A stretch of DNA of 64,000 nt, taken from NCBI GenBank assembly GCA_035630615.1, contig DASQKI010000085.1, forward strand, positions 1-64,000, given 5' to 3'. The translations under genes and the position numbers were made by a program. Source of the DNA: DATFRX01 sp035630615 (lineage in GTDB: Bacteria > Actinomycetota > Actinomycetes > Propionibacteriales > Nocardioidaceae). Below, in pieces: positions 6,668 to 14,551 of the stretch. Under the pieces are notes generated by a model that saw only the letters and a list, made by a program, of their open reading frames with translations, was not told where the DNA came from and searched no databases. Each line of letters opens with the position of its first letter. Position 1 is the first letter of the stretch.

Positions 6668-8722
6668 TCAACGCCAGTCGTACTCCGCCGACGACGCCCC
6701 ACCGGACAAGCGCGCATAGCCAGGCCCACGGTCGAAGAACGGCACCGCCTCGGGCCGGTCGGCAGCAAGCGACGCCCGCAGCGACCGACTCGCCTCGGCG
6801 TCATACGCCAGATCGCCGGCGCCCACTGTCCCGGTCAACACGACCCCGTAGTCGCTCCGGGCGCCGGCCGCCGACACCTTGCCCCACCGTACGTCGCGCA
6901 CGACCAGCGCCGGATCACGTCGCAGCGGGTCGCCCCATCCCCCGCCGCCGGTGGTCTGGATGCGAATCAGCTCGCCGGCTCGGACCGGCTCGGCGTCGGC
7001 GAGGGCGTCGACCTCTCGCTCGCCTCGGCCACCCGGATCGATGGTGACCCGAAACGGGCGGCCGGCTCGCCCGTCGCGTACTCCCCAGCACGACAGGATC
7101 GACCGGTCCGCGATCGACATGAAGTGGGCGTCGCGCAGCATCCGGAGGTGCTTGTCGTAGCCGAGCCCGCCGCGATGCAGCCCCGGCCCGCCGGAGTCGA
7201 CCGCCAGGCCCAACCGCTCGACGACGAACGGAAATCGCGACTCGGTGAACTCCGTCGGCAGGTTGCGCGAGTCGGGCACGACGTGGATGGTGTCTTCACC
7301 GTCGCCGTGCGGACGGCCGCCCGAGCCGCCGCCGAGCACCTCGCGCATCAGATAGGGGCGGCCGTCGGCGTCCGCTCCGTACACGCCGGTGTAGCGGATC
7401 GTCTCCTGGTCGGCTGGCATGTCGCCGTCGACCGCCTTGGCGATGACGCCGGCGAGCACCCCGAGCAGTCGCAGGATGACGAAGGTCCGGGCGTTCGTCG
7501 GGGCCGGATAGATCGGGGTCAGCAGCGTGCCCTTGTCGGGAAACCGCATCTCGATCAGCGGCACGACACCCTCGTTGACGTCGAGCTCGGCCATCCGCTC
7601 CGGCGTGTCCGCGAGATTGCGCAGGATGGGCGCGAGCCACTTCTTGAGGAAGACGCCGTCGGAGTAGTCGCCGCAGTGGTTGATCGGGCCCTTGGCCTGC
7701 GGCGAGGTGCCGTCGAAGTCGATGATCAGCCGCTCGCCGTCGGGGTCGTCGGCCGGCGTCCGGGTCAGGGTGATGCGCTGCCGGTGCAGCGTGGGCTCGT
7801 CGACGCCGTCATGTTCGGCGTAGTCCTCCCACACCCATTGGCCGATTGGGATCTTGCTGAGGATCTCGCGTCGGTACGTCTGGGTCGTCCGGTCGATGAT
7901 GGCGTCGAAGCACGACTCGACGACGTTCCGGCCGTACCGCTCGAAGAGTTCGCCGAGGCGCTGGGCACCCATCAGGCAGGCCGAGCATTCGGCGTCGAGG
8001 TCGGCGGCGAGCGATTCGGGCATCCGGGAGTTGCGAGTCATGATCGCGATCGCCGCTCGATTGGGCTCGCCGCCGTCCCACAGCTTGATCGGCGGCACCA
8101 TCAGTCCCTCTTCGAACACGGTCGTGGCGTGGCTCGGCATCGACCCGGGCACCGCGCCGCCGATGTCGTCGTGGTGCCCGAACGCCTGCACGAACGCGAC
8201 CACCTCCCCGTCGAGTGGCGCACGGTTGTCGCTTTCGGGCCGCTCCGGCGACAACCTTGCGCCACTCGCGGGGGCGTGACCGCTCGCGGGGGCGTGACCA
8301 CTCGCGGGGCCGTTGCCACTCGCGGGGCCGTTACCACTCGCGGGGGCGAACACCGGCACCGTCACGCACAGGTCCGGCAGGTGGCCGATGCCGCCCTCGG
8401 ACCGATAGACGTCGTTGTGGAAGAACACGTCTCCCGGCCGCATCTCGTCGAGTGGGAAGTCGCGGGCGACCGGATGCACCAGCGCGCTGTAGGACCGGCC
8501 CGTCAGCTTGCGCAGCAGACGGTCGTGGATGCCCGCACGGAAGTCGTGCGCGTCGCGAATCATCGGCGATCGAGCGGTACGCGCGATGGCGGTCTCGACC
8601 TCCTGCTCGACGGACGCCAGCGTGCCCTGCACGATCTCGAGGACGACCGGATCGACCGAAGCGCCGGCGTCGTCGGTCAGCATCCCGAACGGAAACGCCG
8701 TGGGCACCGTCGCGGAGGTCAT
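6668..8722 (-). CDS. hydantoinase B/oxoprolinase family protein
   Basis: 684 residues, slightly long for the HyuB/acetone-carboxylase-alpha type family because of an inserted segment. Family landmarks include FFHNDVYRSEGGIGHLPDL, HHDDIGGAVPGSMP, NARTFVILRLLGVLAGVIAKA and GGGGWGDPL near the C-terminus. With a HyuA partner (11558-13624) it would form an ATP-dependent N-methylhydantoinase, 5-oxoprolinase or acyl carboxylase-like enzyme; the substrate is unknown. Between TVPVF and GEVVAFVQAF a roughly 45-residue low-complexity stretch rich in PASG repeats is inserted. It is encoded by a palindrome (8213-8267) plus 18-bp repeats (8263-8348) and looks acquired. The two subunit genes are not adjacent. 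Confidence 0.9.
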   Translation of the reverse strand: MTSATVPTAFPFGMLTDDAGASVDPVVLEIVQGTLASVEQEVETAIARTARSPMIRDAHDFRAGIHDRLLRKLTGRSYSALVHPVARDFPLDEMRPGDVFFHNDVYRSEGGIGHLPDLCVTVPVFAPASGNGPASGNGPASGHAPASGHAPASGARLSPERPESDNRAPLDGEVVAFVQAFGHHDDIGGAVPGSMPSHATTVFEEGLMVPPIKLWDGGEPNRAAIAIMTRNSRMPESLAADLDAECSACLMGAQRLGELFERYGRNVVESCFDAIIDRTTQTYRREILSKIPIGQWVWEDYAEHDGVDEPTLHRQRITLTRTPADDPDGERLIIDFDGTSPQAKGPINHCGDYSDGVFLKKWLAPILRNLADTPERMAELDVNEGVVPLIEMRFPDKGTLLTPIYPAPTNARTFVILRLLGVLAGVIAKAVDGDMPADQETIRYTGVYGADADGRPYLMREVLGGGSGGRPHGDGEDTIHVVPDSRNLPTEFTESRFPFVVERLGLAVDSGGPGLHRGGLGYDKHLRMLRDAHFMSIADRSILSCWGVRDGRAGRPFRVTIDPGGRGEREVDALADAEPVRAGELIRIQTTGGGGWGDPLRRDPALVVRDVRWGKVSAAGARSDYGVVLTGTVGAGDLAYDAEASRSLRASLAADRPEAVPFFDRGPGYARLSGGASSAEYDWR
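8213..8267. repeat. 55-bp palindromic element (copy 1) inside the hydantoinase B gene
   Basis: The left arm GAGTGGCGCACGGTTGTCGC (8213-8232) and the right arm (8248-8267) are reverse complements with 19 of 20 matches; the loop is 15 nt. The element lies within the coding frame without breaking it. A second element of the same length and sequence family is at 36920-36974. Confidence 0.85.
8263..8348. repeat. 18-bp tandem repeat, about 4.8 copies
   Basis: CACTCGCGGGGGCGTGAC-like units at 8263, 8281, 8299, 8317 and a partial at 8335. It begins inside the right arm of the 55-bp palindrome, so the edge of that element appears to have been amplified. The period is a multiple of three, giving the peptide repeat PASG(N/H)(G/A) in the hydantoinase B protein. 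Confidence 0.85.
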
Positions 8723-8761
8723 GGCCGCATCGTAGGCGACCGTGTCGACGCTCCGATGCCG

Positions 8762-9499
8762 CTAACGCAGCCGGGATCGACTGGTCGGCGCCAGCCGCAG
8801 TCGCTGCGGCTCGGCTCGTAGGCGGCCGCGAAGCCTGGGCTCCACCTCGGTCTGCCAGCGTCGCGACTCCTGAAGCCGTTCGAGGTACGACCCGTGCGAG
8901 GTCTCGTCGTCGAAGCGTACGAGCCACACCAATACCGGCTCACCCTCGCGGACCGGAAGCGCCGGGAACGTGTTGGGCGCGTCAGCCGAGCCGAAGACCG
9001 CAACGGGCGCGCTCGCGAGCCGGCTCAGCTCGGGCCGCAGGTCGTTCGCGATCCATTGGCGCAGGTCACCGTCGGGCGGCGCCGCCAGTGGCCACACCAC
9101 CGCTTCGAACAGCGTCTTCGACACATCGGACCCGAACCCGGGATGCTCGTCGACACCCGCGAACGGCTCGTCGTCGGACACCGGGGACAGCAAGAAGACG
9201 TCGTCGGAGTCGATCATCGTCGCGTTTGCCGCAGCGGCGTGCGTCGCCCACGTCGGCCCGCCGTAGAAAGCGTCCAGCGCCGCACCACGCTCGTCGGCGT
9301 CTGCGCTCGGATAGCCCCGCAGCCAGACGAACCGATCCGGATCGTCGAGGTCACGAAACTGCCCGCACACCCGCATCTCGACTCGCTCCTGGGGCTCGAT
9401 CAGCGTCGCGTCGAACAGCGCGATCAGCTCGTCGCGCCGGCCCGGATGCAGCGTGTATTGCCGCAACTCGACCAGCGGCGGCCACCCAGGAGCGCTCAC
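8762..9499 (-). CDS. NIPSNAP family protein
   Basis: 245 residues. The N-terminal VELRQYTLHPGRRDELIALFD is the typical NIPSNAP opening (ferredoxin-like fold), and a second such region follows near VAVFGSADAPNTFPALPVRE. NIPSNAP proteins have no settled biochemical function. The GTG start overlaps the stop of the upstream gene (9496-9993) by 4 nt, so the two are co-translated. It is divergent from the WYL regulator at 10070, probably its controller. Confidence 0.8.
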   Translation of the reverse strand: MSAPGWPPLVELRQYTLHPGRRDELIALFDATLIEPQERVEMRVCGQFRDLDDPDRFVWLRGYPSADADERGAALDAFYGGPTWATHAAAANATMIDSDDVFLLSPVSDDEPFAGVDEHPGFGSDVSKTLFEAVVWPLAAPPDGDLRQWIANDLRPELSRLASAPVAVFGSADAPNTFPALPVREGEPVLVWLVRFDDETSHGSYLERLQESRRWQTEVEPRLRGRLRAEPQRLRLAPTSRSRLR

Positions 9500-9993
9500 G
9501 CCGCCGCGTCCCGAGTGAGTTGCATCGTCCAGTTGGTCCGCCAGGTCGAGCCGCCGTCGTAGGAAAACGCCTGCTCCCATCGGGCCGACGCCTCGGTGAC
9601 GTCCGACCAGTCGAACCGCACCCGGATCGGTGTGCCGGCGAGGACGTCATCGCACTCGAACCGCCCGGACCCGTCGACGAAGCGCCCCTCCACAGGCGGG
9701 TCGAGGTGCCCCGGACGCGTGGTCGACGCTGACCAGATGCGCCACACTCGGCTCTCCGGGTCGAACATGCGTAGCGTCATCGCGTCGTAGGCGGGCCGAC
9801 CGGCGACGGCGGCCTTGAACAGGTCGATGTTGCCGAGGCCGCCGAGGATCGGGCGGACCGTCGCCTCCGCATCGAAGTCGACCCAGGTCGAACAATCGGG
9901 GTCGAGAATGTCGTCGATCTTGTGGTTGGCGATCCGCCAGCGGCCGATCACGAAGTCGAAGTCGCGTCGGCCGTCGTCCTCGGTTGTCGTCAT
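9496..9993 (-). CDS. conserved protein, DUF1579-like beta-rich fold
   Basis: 165 residues. RRDFDFVIGRWRIANHKID, then an ILGGLGNIDLF segment and SRVWRIWSASTTRP, match the pattern of DUF1579-type proteins (heme-binding/lipocalin-like barrel), which begin with the description of a W-containing first strand. No catalytic residues can be named. First gene of a two-gene operon with the NIPSNAP gene and divergent from a WYL regulator, an arrangement common in actinomycetes. Confidence 0.7.
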   Translation of the reverse strand: MTTTEDDGRRDFDFVIGRWRIANHKIDDILDPDCSTWVDFDAEATVRPILGGLGNIDLFKAAVAGRPAYDAMTLRMFDPESRVWRIWSASTTRPGHLDPPVEGRFVDGSGRFECDDVLAGTPIRVRFDWSDVTEASARWEQAFSYDGGSTWRTNWTMQLTRDAAA

Positions 9994-10013
9994 GGTGTAG
10001 GAGCTAACCAGCG

Positions 10014-10038
10014 ATCACTGCCATCCGCTGTCAGTGAT
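10014..10038. promoter_or_regulatory. operator-like inverted repeat between divergent genes
   Basis: ATCACTG (10014-10020) and CAGTGAT (10032-10038) form an exact inverted repeat separated by 11 nt, midway between the start at 9993 (minus) and the WYL regulator start at 10070 (plus). Position and symmetry suggest a binding site of the WYL regulator; this is inference. Confidence 0.45.
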
Positions 10039-10069
10039 TGTTGTCGGTGCCCGAAGCGATGCTGTCGTC

Positions 10070-11071
10070 ATGCGCGCGAGTCGGTTGCTCTCCTTGTTGA
10101 TGCTGCTGCAAACGCGAGGCCGGATGACCGCGCGGCAGCTCGCCGGTGAGCTCGAGGTCTCCGTACGCACGATCTACCGCGACGTCGAGTCGCTGCACCA
10201 GGCGGGTGTGGCGCTCTACGGCGAGCCGGGGCCGGCTGGCGGCTTCCGACTGCTCGACGGCTATCGGACCCGGCTCACCGGGCTGTCGACGGCCGAGGCG
10301 GAGGCGTTGTTTCTCACCGCGATGCCGTCAGCCGCCAGCGACTTGGGGCTTGGCGCCGCCCTCGCGGCAGCCCGGCTCAAGCTGCAGTCGGCGCTACCCG
10401 AGCCGGTCCGAACCCGGACCCAGCTGGTCGGCGACCGGTTCCATGTCGACGCGCCGGGGTGGTATGCCGGGCCGGACGACGCCCCACACCTCGGCGCGCT
10501 CGCGGCCGCCGTGATCGACCAGCGACGAGTCCAGGTCCGCTACCGCCGATGGCGCGAGCCGACCGACGTCGACCGAGTCCTGGATCCGCTCGGCATGGTG
10601 CTCAAGGCCGGCACGTGGTACGTCGTGGCTGCCGGCGACACGCATCCGGAGCCGCGTACCTACAAGGCCAACGCCGTCCTTGATCTCGAGCTGCTCGACG
10701 ACACCTTCGACCGGCCGGCCGACTTCGACCTCGCAGCCTGGTGGCAACACCACCTGCGGACGTTCCGCGATCGGCTGTGGCAGGGGCACGCGCGGGTCCG
10801 CATCTCGACCGCCGGTCGCGACCGGATGAGCGATGTGATGAGCCGTAGCGTCTGCGACCACTTCGACCAAACCGCGACAGCGCCCGACGCCGCCGGCTGG
10901 ATGACTGGCGAGATTCCGTTCGAATCGCTCACGCACGCTCGGGGAGAGCTCCTCAAGCTCGGCCCGGAGATCGTCGTCGAGTCGCCGCCCGAGCTCCGCG
11001 CGGCGCTGGTCGATGCGGTGCGCAAGCTGGGCACCCTGTACGCCGACGCTGAGACCGCTGTCGTCGGGTGA
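10070..11071 (+). CDS. YafY-type transcriptional regulator (HTH_11 + WYL domain)
   Basis: 333 residues. An N-terminal DeoR-like winged helix (RLLSLLMLLQTRGRMTARQL, with VSVRTIYRDVESL) is followed by a WYL domain (YRRWREPTDVDRVLDPLGMVLKAGTWYVVA, with the core WYV) and a WCX extension. WYL regulators bind ligands, often nucleic-acid or nucleotide-type, and mostly control adjacent genes. ATG 10070 begins directly at the HTH (MRASRLL); upstream codons look non-coding. Likely regulates the divergent 9496-9993/8762-9499 operon. Confidence 0.88.
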   Translation: MRASRLLSLLMLLQTRGRMTARQLAGELEVSVRTIYRDVESLHQAGVALYGEPGPAGGFRLLDGYRTRLTGLSTAEAEALFLTAMPSAASDLGLGAALAAARLKLQSALPEPVRTRTQLVGDRFHVDAPGWYAGPDDAPHLGALAAAVIDQRRVQVRYRRWREPTDVDRVLDPLGMVLKAGTWYVVAAGDTHPEPRTYKANAVLDLELLDDTFDRPADFDLAAWWQHHLRTFRDRLWQGHARVRISTAGRDRMSDVMSRSVCDHFDQTATAPDAAGWMTGEIPFESLTHARGELLKLGPEIVVESPPELRAALVDAVRKLGTLYADAETAVVG

Positions 11072-11125
11072 GGCCCGGCGGCAGGATGGGGTCAAACGGG
11101 CCCAGCAGGACGTCGGAGGTCGGGC

Positions 11126-11548
11126 ATGGCCGAGCCCTTTCGGGTACGAGTCGTCGTACGCGGATATGAGCTAGACACGCAGGGGCATCTCAACCAGGCG
11201 GTCTATCTCTCCTATTCCGAGCACGCCAGGTGGGAGTTTCTCCGGGCGGCCGGCATCACGCAGGACGCGCTGCTCGAGAGCGGCGTCGGCCCGGTCGCTC
11301 TCGAGACGACGATTCGATACCGGCGCGAGCTGCGCGGCGGCGACGAGGTCGACGTGTCGTGCGAGTTCGCCTTCGGCGAGGGGAGGACGTTCGAGCTCAA
11401 GCAGGACATCACCCGGGCCGACGGCGTGATCGCCGCCGAGATCGTGGCCGTCGCGGGCCTGCTCGACCTGAGCCGGCGCACGCTCGTGTCGGACCCGGCC
11501 GGACGCTTTCGCTCGCTGGCGACGGCGCCCGACGTCTTCGGCGTCTGA
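11126..11548 (+). CDS. acyl-CoA thioesterase (4HBT hot-dog fold)
   Basis: 140 residues, the usual size for a single hot-dog domain. The active-site region is visible: RGYELDTQGHLNQAVYLSY, where Asp and the HLN motif match the 4-hydroxybenzoyl-CoA thioesterase/YbgC pattern (D-x-x-G-H-x-N). It would hydrolyse an acyl-CoA to acid and CoA in the cytoplasm; the acyl chain is unknown. CGGAGG lies 7 nt before the ATG. Convergent with the hydantoinase A gene. Confidence 0.88.
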   Translation: MAEPFRVRVVVRGYELDTQGHLNQAVYLSYSEHARWEFLRAAGITQDALLESGVGPVALETTIRYRRELRGGDEVDVSCEFAFGEGRTFELKQDITRADGVIAAEIVAVAGLLDLSRRTLVSDPAGRFRSLATAPDVFGV

Positions 11549-11557
11549 GCCGTCCGA

Positions 11558-13624
11558 TCAGCTGGCTCGGGTGGGCAGGAGATTGCCGTAGGCGTCGACC
11601 TCGGCGACGAACCCCGGATGGATCGGCACCGTCGCGCCGTACTCCTCGACGACCGCCGGACCCTCGACGCGTTGACCCGGCGCGAGGTCGGGTCGCCAAT
11701 AGAGTGCGGCATCGACGTACTCGCCGTCGCTGTCGAAGCAGACCGCTCGCCGGCCCGTCGGCTCCCCCAGCACCGTCTCGTCTCGCCGCCCGATCTCCGG
11801 CCGTCGGATCGGCCCGATGCCCGACACCCGAAGGTTGACCCACTCGACCTGCTGGTCTGGGTCGCCGGCGAAGTCGTAGCCGTACAACGTCCGATGGGCA
11901 TCGTGGAAGCCGTCGGCGACGGCATCGGCGAGCTCGCGGTCGACCGGCGCGTCGGGCACCGGCACACGGACCTCGTACGCCTGGCCGAAGTAGCGCAGGT
12001 CGGCGGTCCGGGCGTAGCGATGCTCGGCCCGTTCGAAACCTTCGGCGTCGAGCGCGGCCGCCGCCAGCGTGGTCAGCTCGTCGAACCGAGCCGCCACCCG
12101 ATCGAGATCGAGTACGTCGTGCAGCGCGACGTCGGTGCGTACATAGTCGTTCTTGACGTCGACGGTCAACAACCCGAACGCCGACACGTTGCCGGGGTCC
12201 GGCGGCACGAGCACCCGCGGCAGGCCGAGGATGTCGATCAGCCGACAGGCCAGCAGCGACCCGGATCCACCGAAGGTCGTCAGCGTGAAGTCGCGCACGT
12301 CGAGGCCGCGTTGCACAGTGATCTGCCGAAGCGCGTTGGCCTGGTTCCAAGCCGAGATCTCGAGCACGCCGACGGCCGCTTCCGCCGGCGACAGCCCGAG
12401 CTTGTGGGCCAAGGCGTCGATGCCCTGGCGCGCGGTGTCGACGTCGAGCGGGATCTCGCCACCCAGCAGGTGTGCCGGGATCCGGCCGAGCACGAGATGC
12501 GCGTCGGTGACCGTGACGTGGGTGCCGCCGTGTCCGTAGCAGAGCGGGCCCGGATCGGCACCGGCCGACGCCGGACCCACCTTGAGCGCACCCTCCGGTG
12601 ACAGCCACGCGATCGAGCCGCCGCCGGCCCCGACGGTCACAACGTCGATCATCGGGATCTTGCTGGGGTACGCCCCGACCGAGCCCTCGGTGGTCAGGGT
12701 CGGCTCACCGTCGATCACGACGGAGACGTCGGTCGATGTGCCGCCACCGTCGCAGGTCAACACCTCGTCGAATCCGGCATGGTTAGCGATGAGGGCCGCG
12801 CCCAACGCGCCGGCGGCCGGGCCGGACAGCACCGTGCTGATTGGCTGCTCGACGACCTCGGTCGCGCTGAGTACGCCGCCGTTGGACTTCATGACGTAGA
12901 AGGGGACGCCGCCGGTGAAGGCGTCGAGCCGCTGCTTGATCTGGCCGACGTAGGCGCCGACCTTCGGCTTGACGGCGGCGTCGACGAGGGTCGTCATCGA
13001 CCGTTCGTACTCGCGATATTCGCGAAGCACCTGCGACGAGATCGACACGGTCGCACTCGGGTGCTCCTCGGCGAGGATGTCGCGCATCCGGAGCTCGTGG
13101 GCCGGCTCGGCGTACGAGTGGAGGAAGCAGACCCCGATCGTGTCGATGCCCTGATCTCTGAACCAGGCGGCCGCCGCACGTGCCTCGGTTTCGTCGAACG
13201 GCGTCAGCTCGGCGCCGGTGTGGTCGAGTCGCCCACCGACCGTGCGGATCCGGTCGACCGGGACGATGCGGTCGGGCTTGACCCAGAAGTACGAGTTGCC
13301 GTAGCCGTCCGGAACCGACTGGCGGGCGATCTCGAGCACGAACTCGTACCCCGTCGTCGTGACGAATCCGAGCCGGCCGACCTTGCCCTCGAGGAGTTGG
13401 TTGGTCGCGACCGTCGTGCCGTGGCTGACGGCTGCGATCGCGGCGCCCTCGTCGGCGGCGAGGCCCAGCCTGTGGAGGACCTTGGCGATGCCGTCCATGA
13501 AGCCGTCGGCCGGGTCGTCGGGCGTCGACGGCGTCTTGGTGGTCACGATCCGGCCGGTGCCCTCGTCGAACGCGACGACATCGGTGAAGGTGCCGCCCGT
13601 GTCGATGCCGATCCGGATGCCCAT
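11558..13624 (-). CDS. hydantoinase A/oxoprolinase family protein
   Basis: 688 residues, close to the family length of about 690. The actin-like ATPase fold is evident: phosphate-1 loop IGIDTGGTFTDVVAFD at the start, SHGTTVATNQLLEGK, CDGGGTSTDVSVV in the centre and VGAGGGSIAW. This is the ATP-binding subunit that partners hydantoinase B proteins (the 6668-8722 gene) in ATP-dependent N-methylhydantoin, 5-oxoproline or related amidase/carboxylase reactions. The ATG at 13624 is preferred; a TTG four codons upstream is possible. A palindrome at 13672-13732 lies directly upstream. Confidence 0.9.
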   Translation of the reverse strand: MGIRIGIDTGGTFTDVVAFDEGTGRIVTTKTPSTPDDPADGFMDGIAKVLHRLGLAADEGAAIAAVSHGTTVATNQLLEGKVGRLGFVTTTGYEFVLEIARQSVPDGYGNSYFWVKPDRIVPVDRIRTVGGRLDHTGAELTPFDETEARAAAAWFRDQGIDTIGVCFLHSYAEPAHELRMRDILAEEHPSATVSISSQVLREYREYERSMTTLVDAAVKPKVGAYVGQIKQRLDAFTGGVPFYVMKSNGGVLSATEVVEQPISTVLSGPAAGALGAALIANHAGFDEVLTCDGGGTSTDVSVVIDGEPTLTTEGSVGAYPSKIPMIDVVTVGAGGGSIAWLSPEGALKVGPASAGADPGPLCYGHGGTHVTVTDAHLVLGRIPAHLLGGEIPLDVDTARQGIDALAHKLGLSPAEAAVGVLEISAWNQANALRQITVQRGLDVRDFTLTTFGGSGSLLACRLIDILGLPRVLVPPDPGNVSAFGLLTVDVKNDYVRTDVALHDVLDLDRVAARFDELTTLAAAALDAEGFERAEHRYARTADLRYFGQAYEVRVPVPDAPVDRELADAVADGFHDAHRTLYGYDFAGDPDQQVEWVNLRVSGIGPIRRPEIGRRDETVLGEPTGRRAVCFDSDGEYVDAALYWRPDLAPGQRVEGPAVVEEYGATVPIHPGFVAEVDAYGNLLPTRAS

Positions 13625-13671
13625 GGCGGTATTCAACCCGAACTCGCGGCGGGCGCCCGGCTGCTGGGGTC

Positions 13672-13732
13672 GAGTTTTGGCGTGAGACTCGAGTTGGCCG
13701 GCCCACCAAGCCTGAGTCTCACGCCAATACTC
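13672..13732. repeat. 61-bp palindromic element upstream of hydantoinase A
   Basis: GAGTTTTGGCGTGAGACTC (13672-13690) and its reverse complement at 13714-13732 match at 18 of 19 positions around a 23-nt loop. It sits 47 nt upstream of the hydantoinase A start on that gene's leader side, so it could fold in the mRNA leader or be an inserted repeat. It shares its architecture, but not its sequence, with the 55-bp elements. Confidence 0.75.
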
Positions 13733-13879
13733 GCCGTCCCCACCCGACGCCGCCGCGGTTGGCCCGCGCGCGGAGTGGGTATGTCATCGGCACGGAGGCG
13801 ATGACCGTGCCGCATCGCGTCCGTGACGCTGGCGGAAATTCGGTGGCGACGCCCGGGTGTCGGCGGATACGTTCCGGCC

Positions 13880-14533
13880 ATGCGTGTAGTCCGTGGCAAG
13901 CAGGTCGTCAGCATGTCGGACGACGACCTCCGCCACCTCTGGGATCCCTTACGTTAGACCGCGATCGACGTCGGCACCGGTGACGGTCGCGCGGCGTACG
14001 CCCTGGCGAAGGCGTCTCCTGATGCCCTCGTCGTCGGTCTCGACGTCACCCACCAGCAGTTGGCCGAGACGTCCCGCCGGGCGTCGCGGCGGCCCGAGCG
14101 TGGTGGCGTGCCCAATCTGCTGTTCGCCTTGGCGCGGGCGCAGGAGCCGCCGCCGGCCCTGTGCGGACGGGCCGACGACATTCGGGTGACGCTGCCGTGG
14201 GGCGACCTCCTCGAGGGAGTCGCGCTCGCCGATCCCGACGTCCTCGGCGGACTGGCGGCATTGGCCCGGCCCGGCGCGCGGCTGCGGATCGTGGTCAACG
14301 GCGAGCCGTGGTCGACCAACGCCCCGAAGCGCATGCGGCGACTGCCGCAGCTGAAACCGGAGTACGTCCGATCCGAGCTCGTCGATCGGTATGCCGACCA
14401 CGGCATCGCGATCAAGGACGCCCGCCGCCTGACCGCGAGCGAGGTCGACGAACTGCACTCGACCTGGGCCAAGAAACTCCGATCGGGCCGCGACGTCGAC
14501 CTGACCCTGATCGACGCCTGGCTGCCCGGGTGA
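13880..14533 (+). pseudogene. KamB/NpmA-like 16S rRNA (A1408-N1) methyltransferase gene with in-frame amber codon
   Basis: From ATG 13880 the frame reads MRVVRGKQV..., hits TAG at codon 26 (13955-13957), then continues in the same frame to 14533. With the amber codon read through, the 217-residue product aligns along its length with KamB-type methyltransferases: VVRGKQV start, SAM motif I AIDVGTGDGRAAYALA, VVGLDV, PNLLFALARAQEPP, the motif LPWGDLLEGVA and an RRL/W-containing end (HSTWAKKLRSGRDVD). In producers and pathogens such enzymes give aminoglycoside resistance by methylating A1408. The first start codon after the TAG is a TTG downstream of motif I, so a truncated protein would lack SAM binding. 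Pseudogene, sequencing error or readthrough are the options. Confidence 0.7.
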
Positions 14534-14551
14534 TCGGCCATCCCCGGCCGA

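Noticed and set aside
8263..8348. Possible CRISPR-like repeat array
   Set aside because: Units are contiguous 18-mers with no spacers, lie within a coding frame and have no cas genes nearby.
7124..8821. 565-codon plus-strand frame opposite hydantoinase B
   Set aside because: Antisense shadow of the real gene; no recognisable protein and no ribosome site.
12779..13804. Long open frame on the plus strand opposite hydantoinase A
   Set aside because: It is the antisense of a well-supported gene; the residues are Arg/Val/Asp-rich without any domain, the typical result of GC-rich third-position bias.
13955..13957. TAG as a programmed pyrrolysine codon
   Set aside because: The protein is not a known Pyl family, no PYLIS-like element or pyl genes are visible, and TAG ends normal genes in the window.
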